DNA of 64,000 bases from Tenericutes bacterium 4572_104. GTDB lineage: Bacteria; Bacillota_I; Bacilli_A; Izemoplasmatales; UBA5603. Numbering within the stretch: the stretch's first letter is position 1; every line of letters begins with the position of its first letter. This document shows, in pieces, positions 9,271-20,180 of the stretch. The translations under genes and the position numbers were made by a program. The notes beneath the pieces were generated by a model that made no database searches, was not told the origin of the DNA, and saw only the letters and a list, made by a program, of their open reading frames with translations. The DNA lies in the NCBI GenBank assembly GCA_002084435.1, contig NBLG01000006.1, forward strand, positions 3,764-67,763, read 5' to 3'.

Positions 9271-10437
9271 ATGGATGATTTTAATAAAAAAGTATTAAAT
9301 TTACATAAAAAGAATATTGGTAAACTTGATGTTTTACCTAATATTCCATTAGAAACGCAATTAGATTTAAGTATGGCTTATACACCAGGTGTTGCTATTC
9401 CTTGTCTTGATATTGTTGAAGATAACTCTAAAGCTTTAGAATTAACGCTAAAAGGTAAAACAGTTGCGATTGTTACTGATGGATCAGCTGTATTGGGATT
9501 AGGCAATATCGGTCCTTTAGCTGCTTTACCTGTAATGGAAGGAAAAAGCGCATTGCTTTACCATTATTCTGGGATTCAAGCTTTTCCAATTTGTTTAAAC
9601 ACACAAAATCCTGATGAAATTATTAAAACCGTAATCAATATATCTCCTGTTTTTGCGGCCATTATGTTGGAAGATATCAAATCTCCAAATTGTGTATATA
9701 TTGAAAAAGAATTACAAAAAGCTCTTGATATTCCGGTATTTCATGATGATCAACATGGAACCGCTATTGTTGTTGGAGCTGCTTTAAAAAATGCAGCTAA
9801 GCTTTTAAATTTAAAATTAGAAACACTAAATGTTGTTGTTTGTGGCACGGGTGCGGCTGGCAGTGCAATTATTAAAATGTTAAATAAAATCGGCATAAAA
9901 AAAATACATGCGATTAATGAAAATGGAGTATTAAATAAAAATAATTTTGATCAATTAAATTCAGTTGAAAAAGAATTAATAATTAATAAAATGATTTTAT
10001 CTCCTAAAAACGATAATTTGACTCTTAAAGATATAATTAAAAATAAGGATGTTTTTATTGGTGTTAGCACTAAAGATATCTTAACAGAGGATATGGTTAA
10101 ATCTATGTCTGAGAATAAAATTATATTTGCACTTGCAAATCCTAACCCCGAAATAAAACCTGAAACAGCTAAAAAGGCAGGTGCTAGAATTATTGGAACT
10201 GGTAGAAGTGATTATCCAAACCAAATCAACAATGTTTTAATATTCCCAGGTTTAATGAAAGGTTTAATTAAATCTAAATCTAAAATGGTAACTGATAAAA
10301 TGAAATTAGACGCAATTGATGCTATAGCTAATTTAGTTAGCAACGAAGAATTGAGTTTTGACCACATATTACCTAGCATTTTTAATAAAAATGTGGTTGA
10401 TAAAGTAGCTGAAGCTATAATAAAAAATAAGGCTTAA
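9271..10437 (+). CDS. NAD(P)-dependent malic enzyme (short bacterial type)
   Basis: 388 residues, the length of the YtsJ/MaeB-short class. AYTPGVA near residue 36, VTDGSAVLGLGNIGP (about 70-84), LEDIKSP and DDQHGTA are the malate/metal-binding motifs; a Rossmann segment VVVCGTGAAGSA (about 189-200) binds the nucleotide. It decarboxylates malate to pyruvate. A minor oddity is GIQAFPICL where most relatives have GIDAFPI. The gene stands alone on the plus strand and converges on maf. Confidence 0.93.
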   Translation: MDDFNKKVLNLHKKNIGKLDVLPNIPLETQLDLSMAYTPGVAIPCLDIVEDNSKALELTLKGKTVAIVTDGSAVLGLGNIGPLAALPVMEGKSALLYHYSGIQAFPICLNTQNPDEIIKTVINISPVFAAIMLEDIKSPNCVYIEKELQKALDIPVFHDDQHGTAIVVGAALKNAAKLLNLKLETLNVVVCGTGAAGSAIIKMLNKIGIKKIHAINENGVLNKNNFDQLNSVEKELIINKMILSPKNDNLTLKDIIKNKDVFIGVSTKDILTEDMVKSMSENKIIFALANPNPEIKPETAKKAGARIIGTGRSDYPNQINNVLIFPGLMKGLIKSKSKMVTDKMKLDAIDAIANLVSNEELSFDHILPSIFNKNVVDKVAEAIIKNKA

Positions 10438-10447
10438 ATGCCTTATT
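10426..10447. terminator. Bidirectional terminator between malic enzyme and maf
   Basis: AATAAGGC, a six-base loop and GCCTTATT form a perfect 8-bp stem that includes both stop regions. On the minus strand it is followed by six T; the plus-strand tail (TTGTTT) is weaker. One hairpin thus serves two convergent genes only five bases apart. Confidence 0.75.
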
Positions 10448-11006
10448 GTTTCATTATTTTCTTTAGTTCTTGATAAACCATAGCCACTGGGAATCCCATA
10501 ATTGTATAATAATCACCATTAATACCTTTTACGAATTTTGCTCCATAGCCTTGTATTCCATAAGCTCCTGCTTTATCTAATGGCTCTTTAGTCGCCATAT
10601 ATTTAGTTATTTCATCCTCAGTTAATTTTAAAAAAGACACAGTAGCTTTACTATAAAATGTTTTAGAATACCCTTTTGTTAGTATACTACATCCAGTTAA
10701 AACTTGATGAGTTTTACCTGATAATATTTTTAAAAATAATCTAGCTTCTTCTTCATCTTTGGGTTTTCCTAAAATTTTATTATCAATTACAACTAAAGTG
10801 TCAAAACCTAATACAATAGAATCTTTATGATTTTTAAAAATAGAATATGCCTTTTGAAATGATAAATTCATTACAAGGTCTTCGAATTCAAGCTTAGGAT
10901 CGATTACTTCTTCAATATCGCTTGAAATAGTTTCAAAATCATATTCTAAAAGTTTCATTAATTCTTTTCTTCTTGGAGAACTAGTCGCTAAAATGATATT
11001 TTTCAT
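10443..11006 (-). CDS. maf: Maf family nucleotide pyrophosphatase
   Basis: 187 residues. The N-terminal ATSSPRRKELM motif, the FDT segment (DTLVV near 69-73), GKP and the GAYGIQG motif near residue 150 are the Maf signature residues. Members hydrolyse dTTP/UTP or modified nucleotides as housecleaning enzymes. It converges with the malic enzyme gene. No irregularities. Confidence 0.94.
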   Translation of the reverse strand: MKNIILATSSPRRKELMKLLEYDFETISSDIEEVIDPKLEFEDLVMNLSFQKAYSIFKNHKDSIVLGFDTLVVIDNKILGKPKDEEEARLFLKILSGKTHQVLTGCSILTKGYSKTFYSKATVSFLKLTEDEITKYMATKEPLDKAGAYGIQGYGAKFVKGINGDYYTIMGFPVAMVYQELKKIMKQ

Positions 11007-11164
11007 AATTCACCTCTTTGTGATTTTAAATATATTATAACAGAATCATTATTATTTTAGAAACGTTTTAATCAAAGTAATATACAACATATAAGCATCA
11101 CATAATCTTGATACAATTCATATACATTAAACTTAAAATACATTGTTAAAAGGAGGAGATTTCT

Positions 11165-12490
11165 TTGCTAAAACAATTTAATATAGGTCTTATTGATAAA
11201 GACGATTCTTTGCTATTAGCAATCAGTGGAGGAATCGACTCAATGGTAATGTTAGATTACTTTATAAATCTAAAAGATTCTATGAATTTAAAACTATCTG
11301 TCGCTTATGTAGACCATCAAAGAAGGGAAGATAGTTATTTAGATTATCAATTAATTGATGAAACATGTAAAAAACACAAAATTCCATTATATACTACAAA
11401 ACTAGAATATGAACCTCAAATAAATTTTCATAGCTATGCACATAAAAAACGTTATGATTTTTTCGTGGAAATTTGCTATAAAATTAAGGCGAATAAAATA
11501 GTTCTTGCTCATAATGCTAATGATAATGCTGAAACAATAACTATGAGATTAGTAAGGGGTTCTTCATTTGAGGGATATCGCGGTATTATGCCAATATCAA
11601 CTTATAAAGATATTACAGTTATACGTCCACTATTAATGGTTTCGAGACATGAAATTATATCCTATCAAAAGGAACATAATGTAAAATATAACGAAGATAG
11701 TTCGAATTCTGAAGATAACTATACACGAAATCGATATCGTCATTATGTTCTCCCAATATTCGAACAAGAAAACCCAAAATATTTAGATAAATTTATACAA
11801 TTTTCTCATTATCAAGATATTGCCTATCAGTTAATTAAAAAAACAACTACCATATATTTAAACAATAATTTGGTCAAAACAAAAAAAGGATATTTATTGA
11901 ATGTTGATGATTTTAAATCCACAGAAGAAATAGTTCAAATCGAAGCTATTAAAGAAATAGTTAATACAATTACAGATAACTCGGTTGAATTAGCATATAG
12001 AAACATTATCGATATTAAAAATTTATTTTACAACCAAAAGCCTCATGTTGAATTAAAATTAAATGATAGACTTTTTGTCTATAAAACATATGATTTAATG
12101 TATTTTGAAAATACAAAACCAGAGGAATATAATTTTAGATTTTTGGTTTCGAATGAATCAACTATTACATTGCCAAATAATGATTTAGTTATAATAACTA
12201 AAAAACCAAACAAAAATTATGATATTATATTTAAATTATGTTATAATAATTTAGATTTGATATTTCCTTTAACGATTAGGAATCGTATAGATGGAGATAA
12301 AATTAAAACTACATCTGGAACTAAAAAATTAAAAGATATATTCATTAACAAAAAAATCCCAAAATTAATACGGAATAAAATTCCAATTGTATTAAATAAA
12401 AACGATGAGATTATTTTTGTTCCTAATATCTTTAAAGCTAAAACTAAGGGAAATAATTGTATTTATATTATCTATTTGGAGGAAAAATAA
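11165..12490 (+). CDS. tilS: tRNA(Ile)-lysidine synthase TilS
   Basis: 441 residues from a TTG start, supported by AGGAGG six bases upstream and no better ATG. The PP-loop SGGIDS is at about residues 20-25, with the conserved HNANDNAET segment for the HxxDxxET motif; the C-terminal region (about 350-441) is the TilS-C domain. It makes lysidine-34 in tRNA-Ile(CAU). It is followed by hpt after one base and then ftsH, the classical Firmicute order. Confidence 0.95.
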   Translation: MLKQFNIGLIDKDDSLLLAISGGIDSMVMLDYFINLKDSMNLKLSVAYVDHQRREDSYLDYQLIDETCKKHKIPLYTTKLEYEPQINFHSYAHKKRYDFFVEICYKIKANKIVLAHNANDNAETITMRLVRGSSFEGYRGIMPISTYKDITVIRPLLMVSRHEIISYQKEHNVKYNEDSSNSEDNYTRNRYRHYVLPIFEQENPKYLDKFIQFSHYQDIAYQLIKKTTTIYLNNNLVKTKKGYLLNVDDFKSTEEIVQIEAIKEIVNTITDNSVELAYRNIIDIKNLFYNQKPHVELKLNDRLFVYKTYDLMYFENTKPEEYNFRFLVSNESTITLPNNDLVIITKKPNKNYDIIFKLCYNNLDLIFPLTIRNRIDGDKIKTTSGTKKLKDIFINKKIPKLIRNKIPIVLNKNDEIIFVPNIFKAKTKGNNCIYIIYLEEK

Positions 12491-12491
12491 A

Positions 12492-13034
12492 ATGCTTGAA
12501 AAAGATATTCAAAAAATACTTGTATCTAAAGATGAAATTGAAGAAATTGCTAAACGACTCGGAGCTCAAATCACTAAAGACTATCAAGGAAAAAAACCTT
12601 TATTAATTGGATTATTAAAAGGATGTATGCCTTTTATGACAGAATTAATGAAACATTTGGATTTATATCTTCAAGTTGAACTTATGGGAGTTCAAAGTTA
12701 TCATGGAGGTACCGCTTCTACTGGAGATGTTAAAATCACAAGAGATCTTGATATTCCCGTTAAAGGAAGAGATATTATAATTGCAGAAGATATAGTAGAC
12801 ACCGCAAAAACTATAAGTATTATTACAAAATTATTAAAATACCGAGGAGCAAATTCAGTTGAAGTTGTTACTATGTTAGACAAACCTGCAGGTAGAGTAA
12901 CTGAATTTAAACCTAAATATATAGGTAAAACTATCCCAAAAGAATTTGTTGTTGGATTCGGTTTGGATTATGATGAGTATTATAGAAATCTACCATATGT
13001 TGGTGTTTTAAAGAAAGAAGTCTATACAAAGTAG
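12492..13034 (+). CDS. hpt: Hypoxanthine(-guanine) phosphoribosyltransferase
   Basis: 180 residues from the ATG one base after tilS, with GGAGG in the tilS end. The PRPP-binding motif is IIIAEDIVDTAKTIS, where Ala replaces the Gly usual after DT. GLKGCMPF and VGFGLDYDEYYRNLPY complete the HPRT pattern. It salvages hypoxanthine and guanine with PRPP. It lies between tilS and ftsH. Confidence 0.95.
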   Translation: MLEKDIQKILVSKDEIEEIAKRLGAQITKDYQGKKPLLIGLLKGCMPFMTELMKHLDLYLQVELMGVQSYHGGTASTGDVKITRDLDIPVKGRDIIIAEDIVDTAKTISIITKLLKYRGANSVEVVTMLDKPAGRVTEFKPKYIGKTIPKEFVVGFGLDYDEYYRNLPYVGVLKKEVYTK

Positions 13035-13043
13035 GAGGAAATT

Positions 13044-14738
13044 ATGGCAGCAGTTCAAAACCCTAATAAAAATCCAATGAACAATAGAACAACACAATTT
13101 TTAACAATTTTGATTTTAGTTGTTATTGTAATTACTATTTTTGTTACATTTGGAAATGTTAGCTCTCCAAAAGAACTAACAAATACACAATTTGAAAGTG
13201 TATTAAATAATAACGGAGTTGAAACAATTCAAATTACACCATTAACAGGGGAAACAAACTACCGAGCTTATAAAGTTACAGGTGAATTATCTACAGGTCA
13301 AGCATATGTTACATATTTAGCGAATGATGCAGAAAAAGATCATGTTACTGATATTGTTCTAGCTTTAAATAGCGATGCTTTTGATTCTAATGATATTGTT
13401 TATACATTTGTTCCTGCATCAAGTTATAATATAGGAAATGTTATTTTCATTGTTTTAATTATCGGTGGATTTATTTTTATGTTCTACTTCATGATGAAAA
13501 ATGGGACAAACGCTAATAAACAAGCATTTGATTTCGGAAAAAGCAGAGCTAAAATAAGCAAGAACCAAAAAACAACATTCAAAGATGTTGCTGGTGCCGA
13601 TGAAGAAAAAGAGGAGTTAAAAGAGATTATTGACTTCTTAAAACATCCTAAACGATATACAGACTTAGGAGCAAGAATACCTAAAGGAATATTATTAATA
13701 GGCCCTCCAGGAACCGGTAAAACATTAATAGCTAGAGCTGTAGCTGGAGAAGCAAATGTACCATTTTATTTTGTTTCAGGTTCTGATTTTCTTGAAATGT
13801 TTGTGGGTGTAGGGGCTTCAAGAGTAAGAGATATGTTTAAAACGGCTAAAGCTCACTCGCCTTGTATTTTATTTATAGATGAGATTGATGCTGTCGGTAG
13901 ACAAAGAGGTACTGGACTTGGTGGAGGCCATGATGAACGTGAACAAACACTAAATCAACTATTAGTTGAAATGGATGGCTTTGGTCACAATTCAGGCGTT
14001 ATTATCATTGCCGCTACAAACCGCGTTGATATTTTAGACCCAGCTTTGATGAGACCTGGAAGATTTGATAGACAAATCTATGTTGGAAAACCTGATATTA
14101 AAGGTAGAGAAGAAATATTAAAAGTACATTCAAAAAATAAAAAAATTAATTCAGCGATTTCATTCAAAGAAATCGCTAGAAGAACACCAGGATTCACTGG
14201 TGCCGATATAGAAAACTTAATGAATGAGGCTGCTTTGTTAGCAGCTAGAGAAAACCACAATCAAATTGAACTATACCATATAGATGAAGCCGTAGATAGA
14301 GTTCTTATGGGACCTGCTAATAATGATTTAGATCGCGCTACAGCTATCGCAAGAGCGATGATTACTCAATTTGGTATGAGCGATCACTTAGGCCCAGTTA
14401 CATATGAACGCGATACTGATACTGTCTTTTTAGGAAGAGATTACGGTAAATCAAAAGAATTTTCAGAAGCGATTGCGACTAAGATTGATGATGAAATAAG
14501 AGGCGTTATCAATGAATGTTATGAAAGCGCTAGAAAGATTATTAAAGAAAATATTGTTTTATTAAAAACAATCGCAAAATATTTATTAGATGTTGAGACA
14601 TTAACTAAAGAAGACATCGATGAAATAGCTGAAACAGGAAAACTTGCTCGTTGGGATAATTCTGTGTCTAAAGAAAAAGATATTGAAAACGAAGAGAAAA
14701 AGGAAGAAGAGACTAAAAAAGAAGATTTACCTAAATAA
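13044..14738 (+). CDS. ftsH: FtsH-like membrane AAA ATPase lacking the zinc-protease segment
   Basis: 564 residues instead of about 640-680. Two membrane helices (about 17-37 and 131-150) flank an extracytoplasmic domain; the AAA module is intact, with Walker A GPPGTGKT (220-227), Walker B ILFIDE (275-280) and the RPGRFDR arginine fingers (337-343). After [11 protein letters not shown] (to 425) the chain jumps directly to [12 protein letters not shown]. In normal FtsH about 90 residues lie here, including the HEAGH zinc site. Only the third zinc ligand Asp (428) and the C-terminal helices remain. The frame is open throughout, so the product would be an unfoldase without peptidase activity unless the gap is an error. 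An acidic/Lys-rich tail ends the protein. It follows hpt. Confidence 0.9.
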   Translation: MAAVQNPNKNPMNNRTTQFLTILILVVIVITIFVTFGNVSSPKELTNTQFESVLNNNGVETIQITPLTGETNYRAYKVTGELSTGQAYVTYLANDAEKDHVTDIVLALNSDAFDSNDIVYTFVPASSYNIGNVIFIVLIIGGFIFMFYFMMKNGTNANKQAFDFGKSRAKISKNQKTTFKDVAGADEEKEELKEIIDFLKHPKRYTDLGARIPKGILLIGPPGTGKTLIARAVAGEANVPFYFVSGSDFLEMFVGVGASRVRDMFKTAKAHSPCILFIDEIDAVGRQRGTGLGGGHDEREQTLNQLLVEMDGFGHNSGVIIIAATNRVDILDPALMRPGRFDRQIYVGKPDIKGREEILKVHSKNKKINSAISFKEIARRTPGFTGADIENLMNEAALLAARENHNQIELYHIDEAVDRVLMGPANNDLDRATAIARAMITQFGMSDHLGPVTYERDTDTVFLGRDYGKSKEFSEAIATKIDDEIRGVINECYESARKIIKENIVLLKTIAKYLLDVETLTKEDIDEIAETGKLARWDNSVSKEKDIENEEKKEEETKKEDLPK

Positions 14739-14748
14739 ATATATAAAA

Positions 14749-14774
14749 AGGGATACTATTTAATCAGTATCCCT
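14749..14774. terminator. Hairpin downstream of ftsH
   Basis: AGGGATACT and AGTATCCCT form a perfect 9-bp stem with an 8-base loop, 10 bases after the ftsH stop. The plus-strand 3' tail (AATTATT) is poor in T, while the minus side has five T. It may be a weak terminator or an mRNA-stabilising hairpin before rqcP. Confidence 0.5.
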
Positions 14775-14796
14775 AATTATTGCTAAGGAGTTTAAA

Positions 14797-15054
14797 ATGA
14801 GACTTGATAAATTTCTGAAAGTCGCAAGAATATTTAAAAGAAGAACCATCGCAAAAGAAGTAAGTAAAAGCAATAGAATAACCATTAATAATCACCTTGC
14901 AAAACCTTCTTCAGATGTTAAAGTCGGAGATATCCTTATAATTACTTATGGCAAAAAAGTATTAACTATAAAAGTCAAGCAAATATCAACTCATGCTACA
15001 AAAGAAATGTCTGAAAGCATGTATGAAATTATCGATGAGCTTAAATTGAATTAA
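14797..15054 (+). CDS. rqcP: S4-domain RNA-binding protein, RqcP/HslR-like
   Basis: 85 residues, essentially one S4 domain: MRLDKFLKVARIFKRR at the start and the KVGDIL turn near residue 46. Length and sequence fit RqcP (YabO), which assists RqcH in alanine-tailing of stalled nascent chains on 50S subunits in Firmicutes; the HslR heat-shock protein is the alternative. The gene's place near tilS-hpt-ftsH also matches the yabO region of Bacillus. Confidence 0.85.
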   Translation: MRLDKFLKVARIFKRRTIAKEVSKSNRITINNHLAKPSSDVKVGDILIITYGKKVLTIKVKQISTHATKEMSESMYEIIDELKLN

Positions 15055-15090
15055 TATATTAAATAATGTATAATATTAAAGGTGATTTAA

Positions 15091-16050
15091 ATGAAAAAAA
15101 TATTGGTTATTTTTATAAGTATATTTATTGGTTTTTCATTAATTTCTTGTACTAATCAAGAAAAAGATTATGATGTTTATGTTACTGTTTACCCTATGAA
15201 ATTTGTTACAGAAAGAATTTTTGAAGGAACAGGTTATACTGTTGGTATTGTCCCAGGTGTTACCTCTCATGAAAATTCTGTAGATTGGTCTCCAAAGGAA
15301 ATTATAGCTATGACTGAAGCTACATATTTATTTTATGTTGGAGCTAACTATGACCAATATATTGATTATCAAATAAATAGTATATTTATTGATAAAGATG
15401 TTCAACTTGTAAAAGTTGAAGATCAAACAGATTACATACAATTTATAGAGGGTGTTATCGATAATCATGATGAAGAAATACCTAATGATAGTTCTTTGGG
15501 AACTGATCCTCATTTCTGGGTTTCACCTTTAAAAGTTATTCAAATAACTAATTTAATTTATGATAAATTAGTATTAAAGTTTGATGATTCTAACTTTAAA
15601 ATGAGAAATAACTATAATAAATTGATTGATGATTTAGAAATATTAAGTGATGCATTTCAAGAAGTCATTTCAAATGCAAACAAAATTGCTATGACTTCAA
15701 CTAATATATATGGATATCTTAGAGATGATTATGGTTTTAATTATATTTCAATTTCTCCAGGATATCATGAAGAAACAGAACAATTTACTAGTCAAGAAAA
15801 AGAAGAAATTGTAAATCATGCAATAGAAAACAACATCAAATATATTATTTATGAAAAATATACTTCTTCTCCTTTATCTAATGCTGTATTTGACGAACTA
15901 GATAATCTAAATATGGATCCAATAAAGCTTGAATTTCATATTTTACAATCTTTAACTGATGAAGATATAGCAAATGGTGATGATTATATAACAGTAATGT
16001 ATGATAATTTAGAATTATTGAAATTAGCCTTGGATTACCAAGAAGAATAG
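15091..16050 (+). CDS. ZnuA-like metal-binding lipoprotein of an ABC transporter
   Basis: 319 residues. A signal peptide ends in the lipobox SLISC (Cys about 20). The family's metal ligands fit: His in VTSHENSVDW, His in DPHFWVSP, His in SPGYHEE, and an acidic residue near the C-terminus, the pattern of zinc/manganese solute-binding proteins (cluster 9). AAAGGTGAT precedes the ATG. No ATPase or permease of a metal importer lies nearby, so this is an orphan binding protein, in line with lysS ten bases downstream. Confidence 0.85.
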   Translation: MKKILVIFISIFIGFSLISCTNQEKDYDVYVTVYPMKFVTERIFEGTGYTVGIVPGVTSHENSVDWSPKEIIAMTEATYLFYVGANYDQYIDYQINSIFIDKDVQLVKVEDQTDYIQFIEGVIDNHDEEIPNDSSLGTDPHFWVSPLKVIQITNLIYDKLVLKFDDSNFKMRNNYNKLIDDLEILSDAFQEVISNANKIAMTSTNIYGYLRDDYGFNYISISPGYHEETEQFTSQEKEEIVNHAIENNIKYIIYEKYTSSPLSNAVFDELDNLNMDPIKLEFHILQSLTDEDIANGDDYITVMYDNLELLKLALDYQEE

Positions 16051-17553
<1,503 letters not shown>

Positions 17554-17556
17554 TAA

Positions 17557-17589
17557 AAATGGCAGTGCTCAAGCACTAGCCATTTTTTT
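17557..17589 (+). terminator. Rho-independent terminator of lysS
   Basis: AATGGC-AGTGC and GCACT-A-GCCATT form an 11-bp stem with one bulged A, followed by seven T. It begins three bases after the lysS stop. Confidence 0.85.
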
Positions 17590-17616
17590 ATATTTTATTT
17601 AAAATATCTCAAGTTG

Positions 17617-18516
17617 CTATTTTTCTTCTTCAATATCTTTATTGTTTTCTTCTAATAAATCTACATTTTGATCAATTACTAAATTGTCTTCTTTATTAGT
17701 AGATTCTTCTTCTGTGCTATCTTTGAAAATATAATCTTCAACTTTACACGTGTTTTTAAACATTTTCTTTGCTTGTAAAGCGACATGGTGATTTTTACCG
17801 TTCGCGATACAAGCAGCTAAACATTTATCCATTTCTTCTACATTATTCAACACTTCGTAATATTGAGCCATACGATAATTATAAATTAATTTAGTTGAAA
17901 TATATCCATCATCTTTTGAATAATTTTTTTCTATTATTTCACGATAATGTTCTGGGTTGGTTTCTATATTTTTCATCGCATTTAAAACTTCTACATATCC
18001 ATAAGCAAATGAAATATATTTTTTACCAACATGATCTTTAGCATTTTCAATTCTTTCTAACGCTATATCAAAAGTTTCTTGATCTTTAAGTTCATAAGCT
18101 GAATAAGCTGTAAAAGCAAAAATCAAAATATGATATACCTGATTAACTTTGTTTAAAGGTATTTGATTAAATGTTTTTATTGCTTCATTATATTCTCCAT
18201 TATAATAATAAGCCATTCCTAAATATAGTCTAAACATTGACTCAATTGCCTTAGTTGGCGCATTTTCATATTCTTTTTTAACTAAAGATAAAGCTCCTTC
18301 AACATCTAAATCATAATCAATCATCATATTAAATCTTTTGGCGAATGATTGTAATGGAGCTGTAATTTTATAGCGAATATAAAAATACCCTACTGATACA
18401 ACCACAAATATACCTAACCAACTATCAAAATAACTAAATATTGCATTTGTAATGATTAACCCTAAAGAAATAATTCCGTATACAATTAAATAAAGCGTAT
18501 ATTGTTTTTTATTCAT
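17617..18516 (-). CDS. Membrane-anchored TPR-like protein, unknown
   Basis: 299 residues. Two hydrophobic helices occupy about residues 6-48; a cytosolic helical region follows with TPR-like pairs (YYNGEYNEAIKTFNQIP near 108-124 and others), ending in a Glu/Asp-rich tail of about 35 residues. The tail contains no known motif. It overlaps nothing and is coupled to the next gene upstream with a one-base gap. Function unknown; it may be a scaffold. Confidence 0.7.
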   Translation of the reverse strand: MNKKQYTLYLIVYGIISLGLIITNAIFSYFDSWLGIFVVVSVGYFYIRYKITAPLQSFAKRFNMMIDYDLDVEGALSLVKKEYENAPTKAIESMFRLYLGMAYYYNGEYNEAIKTFNQIPLNKVNQVYHILIFAFTAYSAYELKDQETFDIALERIENAKDHVGKKYISFAYGYVEVLNAMKNIETNPEHYREIIEKNYSKDDGYISTKLIYNYRMAQYYEVLNNVEEMDKCLAACIANGKNHHVALQAKKMFKNTCKVEDYIFKDSTEEESTNKEDNLVIDQNVDLLEENNKDIEEEK

Positions 18517-18517
18517 A

Positions 18518-19099
18518 CTAAATATCCTTTCCTACTACATATTCATTTTCAATATATAATTCAATTCCTAAAGTTTCTGCTATTTCCACAAAAATATCAG
18601 TGATGCTATAAAAATCAAATTTAGATATGTCAGCTATTCTATGTATTTCACTATCAACATATAAATTTATATTGTCAGGTACTTCTTTTAAATCTAACAT
18701 CATATCTTCTAAATATTCCACTAAGGTATCCATTATTTTTTTGTTATAGGATATTTGATGTTCTTGTAACTCATATCTAAGATCTTCAATATATAATAGG
18801 TATCCAACAATTTTATCATATTCTAAAAAACGATGAAAATCATTTTTAAATGTGTTTTCTAAATATATTTTACATACATTAATTTGTGAATGTAGATATT
18901 CAATTCCTACTTGAAAAATTTTATAAATTTCCGTGTCGAATGATTCATTATCTGTTTCATACTTATTTTTTAAATGGTTTAAAACTTCATAAATAGGTGA
19001 AACTCTTGTATATAAAGAAGAATCATGTTCTCTTAAATTTATAATGAAATTTTGATTTTCTTTTAACCATTGTTTGTATTCTTTAATAATTATATTCAT
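18518..19099 (-). CDS. Uncharacterised soluble helical protein
   Basis: 193 residues from the ATG at 19099, chosen for the GAGGTAAAT site just upstream. It is mainly charged and helical, with no signal peptide, membrane segment or recognised motif. It lies directly upstream of the TPR-like membrane protein (one base between), so the two may act together. No family recognised. Confidence 0.65.
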   Translation of the reverse strand: MNIIIKEYKQWLKENQNFIINLREHDSSLYTRVSPIYEVLNHLKNKYETDNESFDTEIYKIFQVGIEYLHSQINVCKIYLENTFKNDFHRFLEYDKIVGYLLYIEDLRYELQEHQISYNKKIMDTLVEYLEDMMLDLKEVPDNINLYVDSEIHRIADISKFDFYSITDIFVEIAETLGIELYIENEYVVGKDI

Positions 19100-19136
19100 A
19101 TTTACCTCTTTATTATTATACAATATTTGTAAAATA

Positions 19137-19159
19137 AAACCACATAGTTTATGTGGTTT
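19137..19159 (-). terminator. Rho-independent terminator of fba
   Basis: AAACCACATA and TATGTGGTTT form a 10-bp stem with a three-base loop; the minus-strand tail is TTTTATTTTA. It sits between fba and the 193-residue protein gene. Confidence 0.8.
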
Positions 19160-19167
19160 ATATTTAT

Positions 19168-19971
19168 TTATGCTTTATTTGTGGAACCAAAAAGGTCAAA
19201 TCCTTTACCTATTAAATCTTTGCCTTCTTCAATATATTTTCTTGTTGCTTCTGCGAATACTAATTGACATTCTGTATTAACATTAACCTTTGAAACACCC
19301 ATAGTAATTGCTTTTTTAACCATCTCATCAGGAATTCCAGTTCCACCATGAAGCACTAAAGGTGTATTTCCTGTAACTTTATTTATTTCAGAAAGAATTT
19401 CAAAATTTAATCCTTTCCAATTTTCAGGATATTTGCCATGAATATTACCAATTCCAGCAGCTAAAAAATCAACACCTAAATCAGCTATCATTTTACATTC
19501 CATTGGATCAGCTAATTCTCCGCCGCCAATAACACCATCTTCTTCTCCGCCAATAGCGCCAACTTCAGCTTCCAAAGATAACCCTAATTCTTTTGTTTTA
19601 TTAACCAATTCTTTTGTTAATTTAATATTTTCTTCAATTGAATAATGAGATCCATCAAACATTATTGATGAAAATCCAGCTTCAATTGCTTTTAAAGATC
19701 CTTCATAACTTCCATGATCTAAATGCAAAGCAACTGGAACGGTGATGTTTAAAGCTTCAATCATTGCCTTAACCATATCCGCAACTACTTTATATCCTGT
19801 CATATATCTAGCAGCACCTTCAGAAACTCCTAATATTACTGGAGAATTCATTTCTTGTGCTGTTAATAATATTGCTTTTGTCCATTCTAAATTATTAATA
19901 TTGAATTGCCCGATTGCATATCCATTTTTATATGCTTTATCAAGCATTCCTTTTGCATTAACTAGTGCCAT
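19168..19971 (-). CDS. fba: Class II fructose-1,6-bisphosphate aldolase, short C-terminus
   Basis: 267 residues; relatives have about 284-290. Zinc and substrate motifs are intact: LDHG (His 86), GNIHG (His 178), VLHGGTG (His 208), and NVNTE for dihydroxyacetone-phosphate binding. The chain runs GKGFD (255-259) straight into LFGSTNKA. Relatives carry roughly 20 more residues at this point (a DPRK-type loop and a helix) before the same terminal motif, so a small in-frame deletion is likely. The catalytic core is complete. Aldolase is a central glycolytic enzyme; it is transcribed alone from a good promoter and ends at a terminator. Confidence 0.93.
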   Translation of the reverse strand: MALVNAKGMLDKAYKNGYAIGQFNINNLEWTKAILLTAQEMNSPVILGVSEGAARYMTGYKVVADMVKAMIEALNITVPVALHLDHGSYEGSLKAIEAGFSSIMFDGSHYSIEENIKLTKELVNKTKELGLSLEAEVGAIGGEEDGVIGGGELADPMECKMIADLGVDFLAAGIGNIHGKYPENWKGLNFEILSEINKVTGNTPLVLHGGTGIPDEMVKKAITMGVSKVNVNTECQLVFAEATRKYIEEGKDLIGKGFDLFGSTNKA

Positions 19972-20005
19972 AATTTTAGCCTCCTATATATTTTATACCT
20001 ATATC

Positions 20006-20034
20006 ATTATACATTTATATATAAAAAATGTAAA
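20006..20034 (-). promoter_or_regulatory. Promoter of fba
   Basis: On the minus strand TTTACA (20034-20029), a 17-base spacer, and TATAAT (20011-20006), 35 bases before the start codon, which is preceded by AGGAGG. A strong housekeeping promoter fits a glycolytic gene. Confidence 0.75.
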
Positions 20035-20122
20035 GAAATTTTACTTTAAATAGATATGTCTTAATTATGCTTAAAATGATATTTTAACATTAAAATAATC
20101 TCGTTTATTCATAAGAAAAAGC

Positions 20123-20148
20123 AAAAAAAGAGATGAATTTTTCATCTC
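20123..20148 (-). terminator. Terminator after the 5'-nucleotidase gene
   Basis: Minus-strand stem GAGATGAA/TTCATCTC followed by seven T, 32 bases beyond the stop codon. Confidence 0.8.
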
Positions 20149-20180
20149 CAGTAATTTTATTATCATTTAAATGATTCTTC

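Noticed and set aside
13030..14738. A frameshift or intein as the cause of the missing FtsH segment
   Set aside because: The frame is continuous with no stop or inserted block; family motifs run directly from before to after the missing part, which is a clean in-frame absence.
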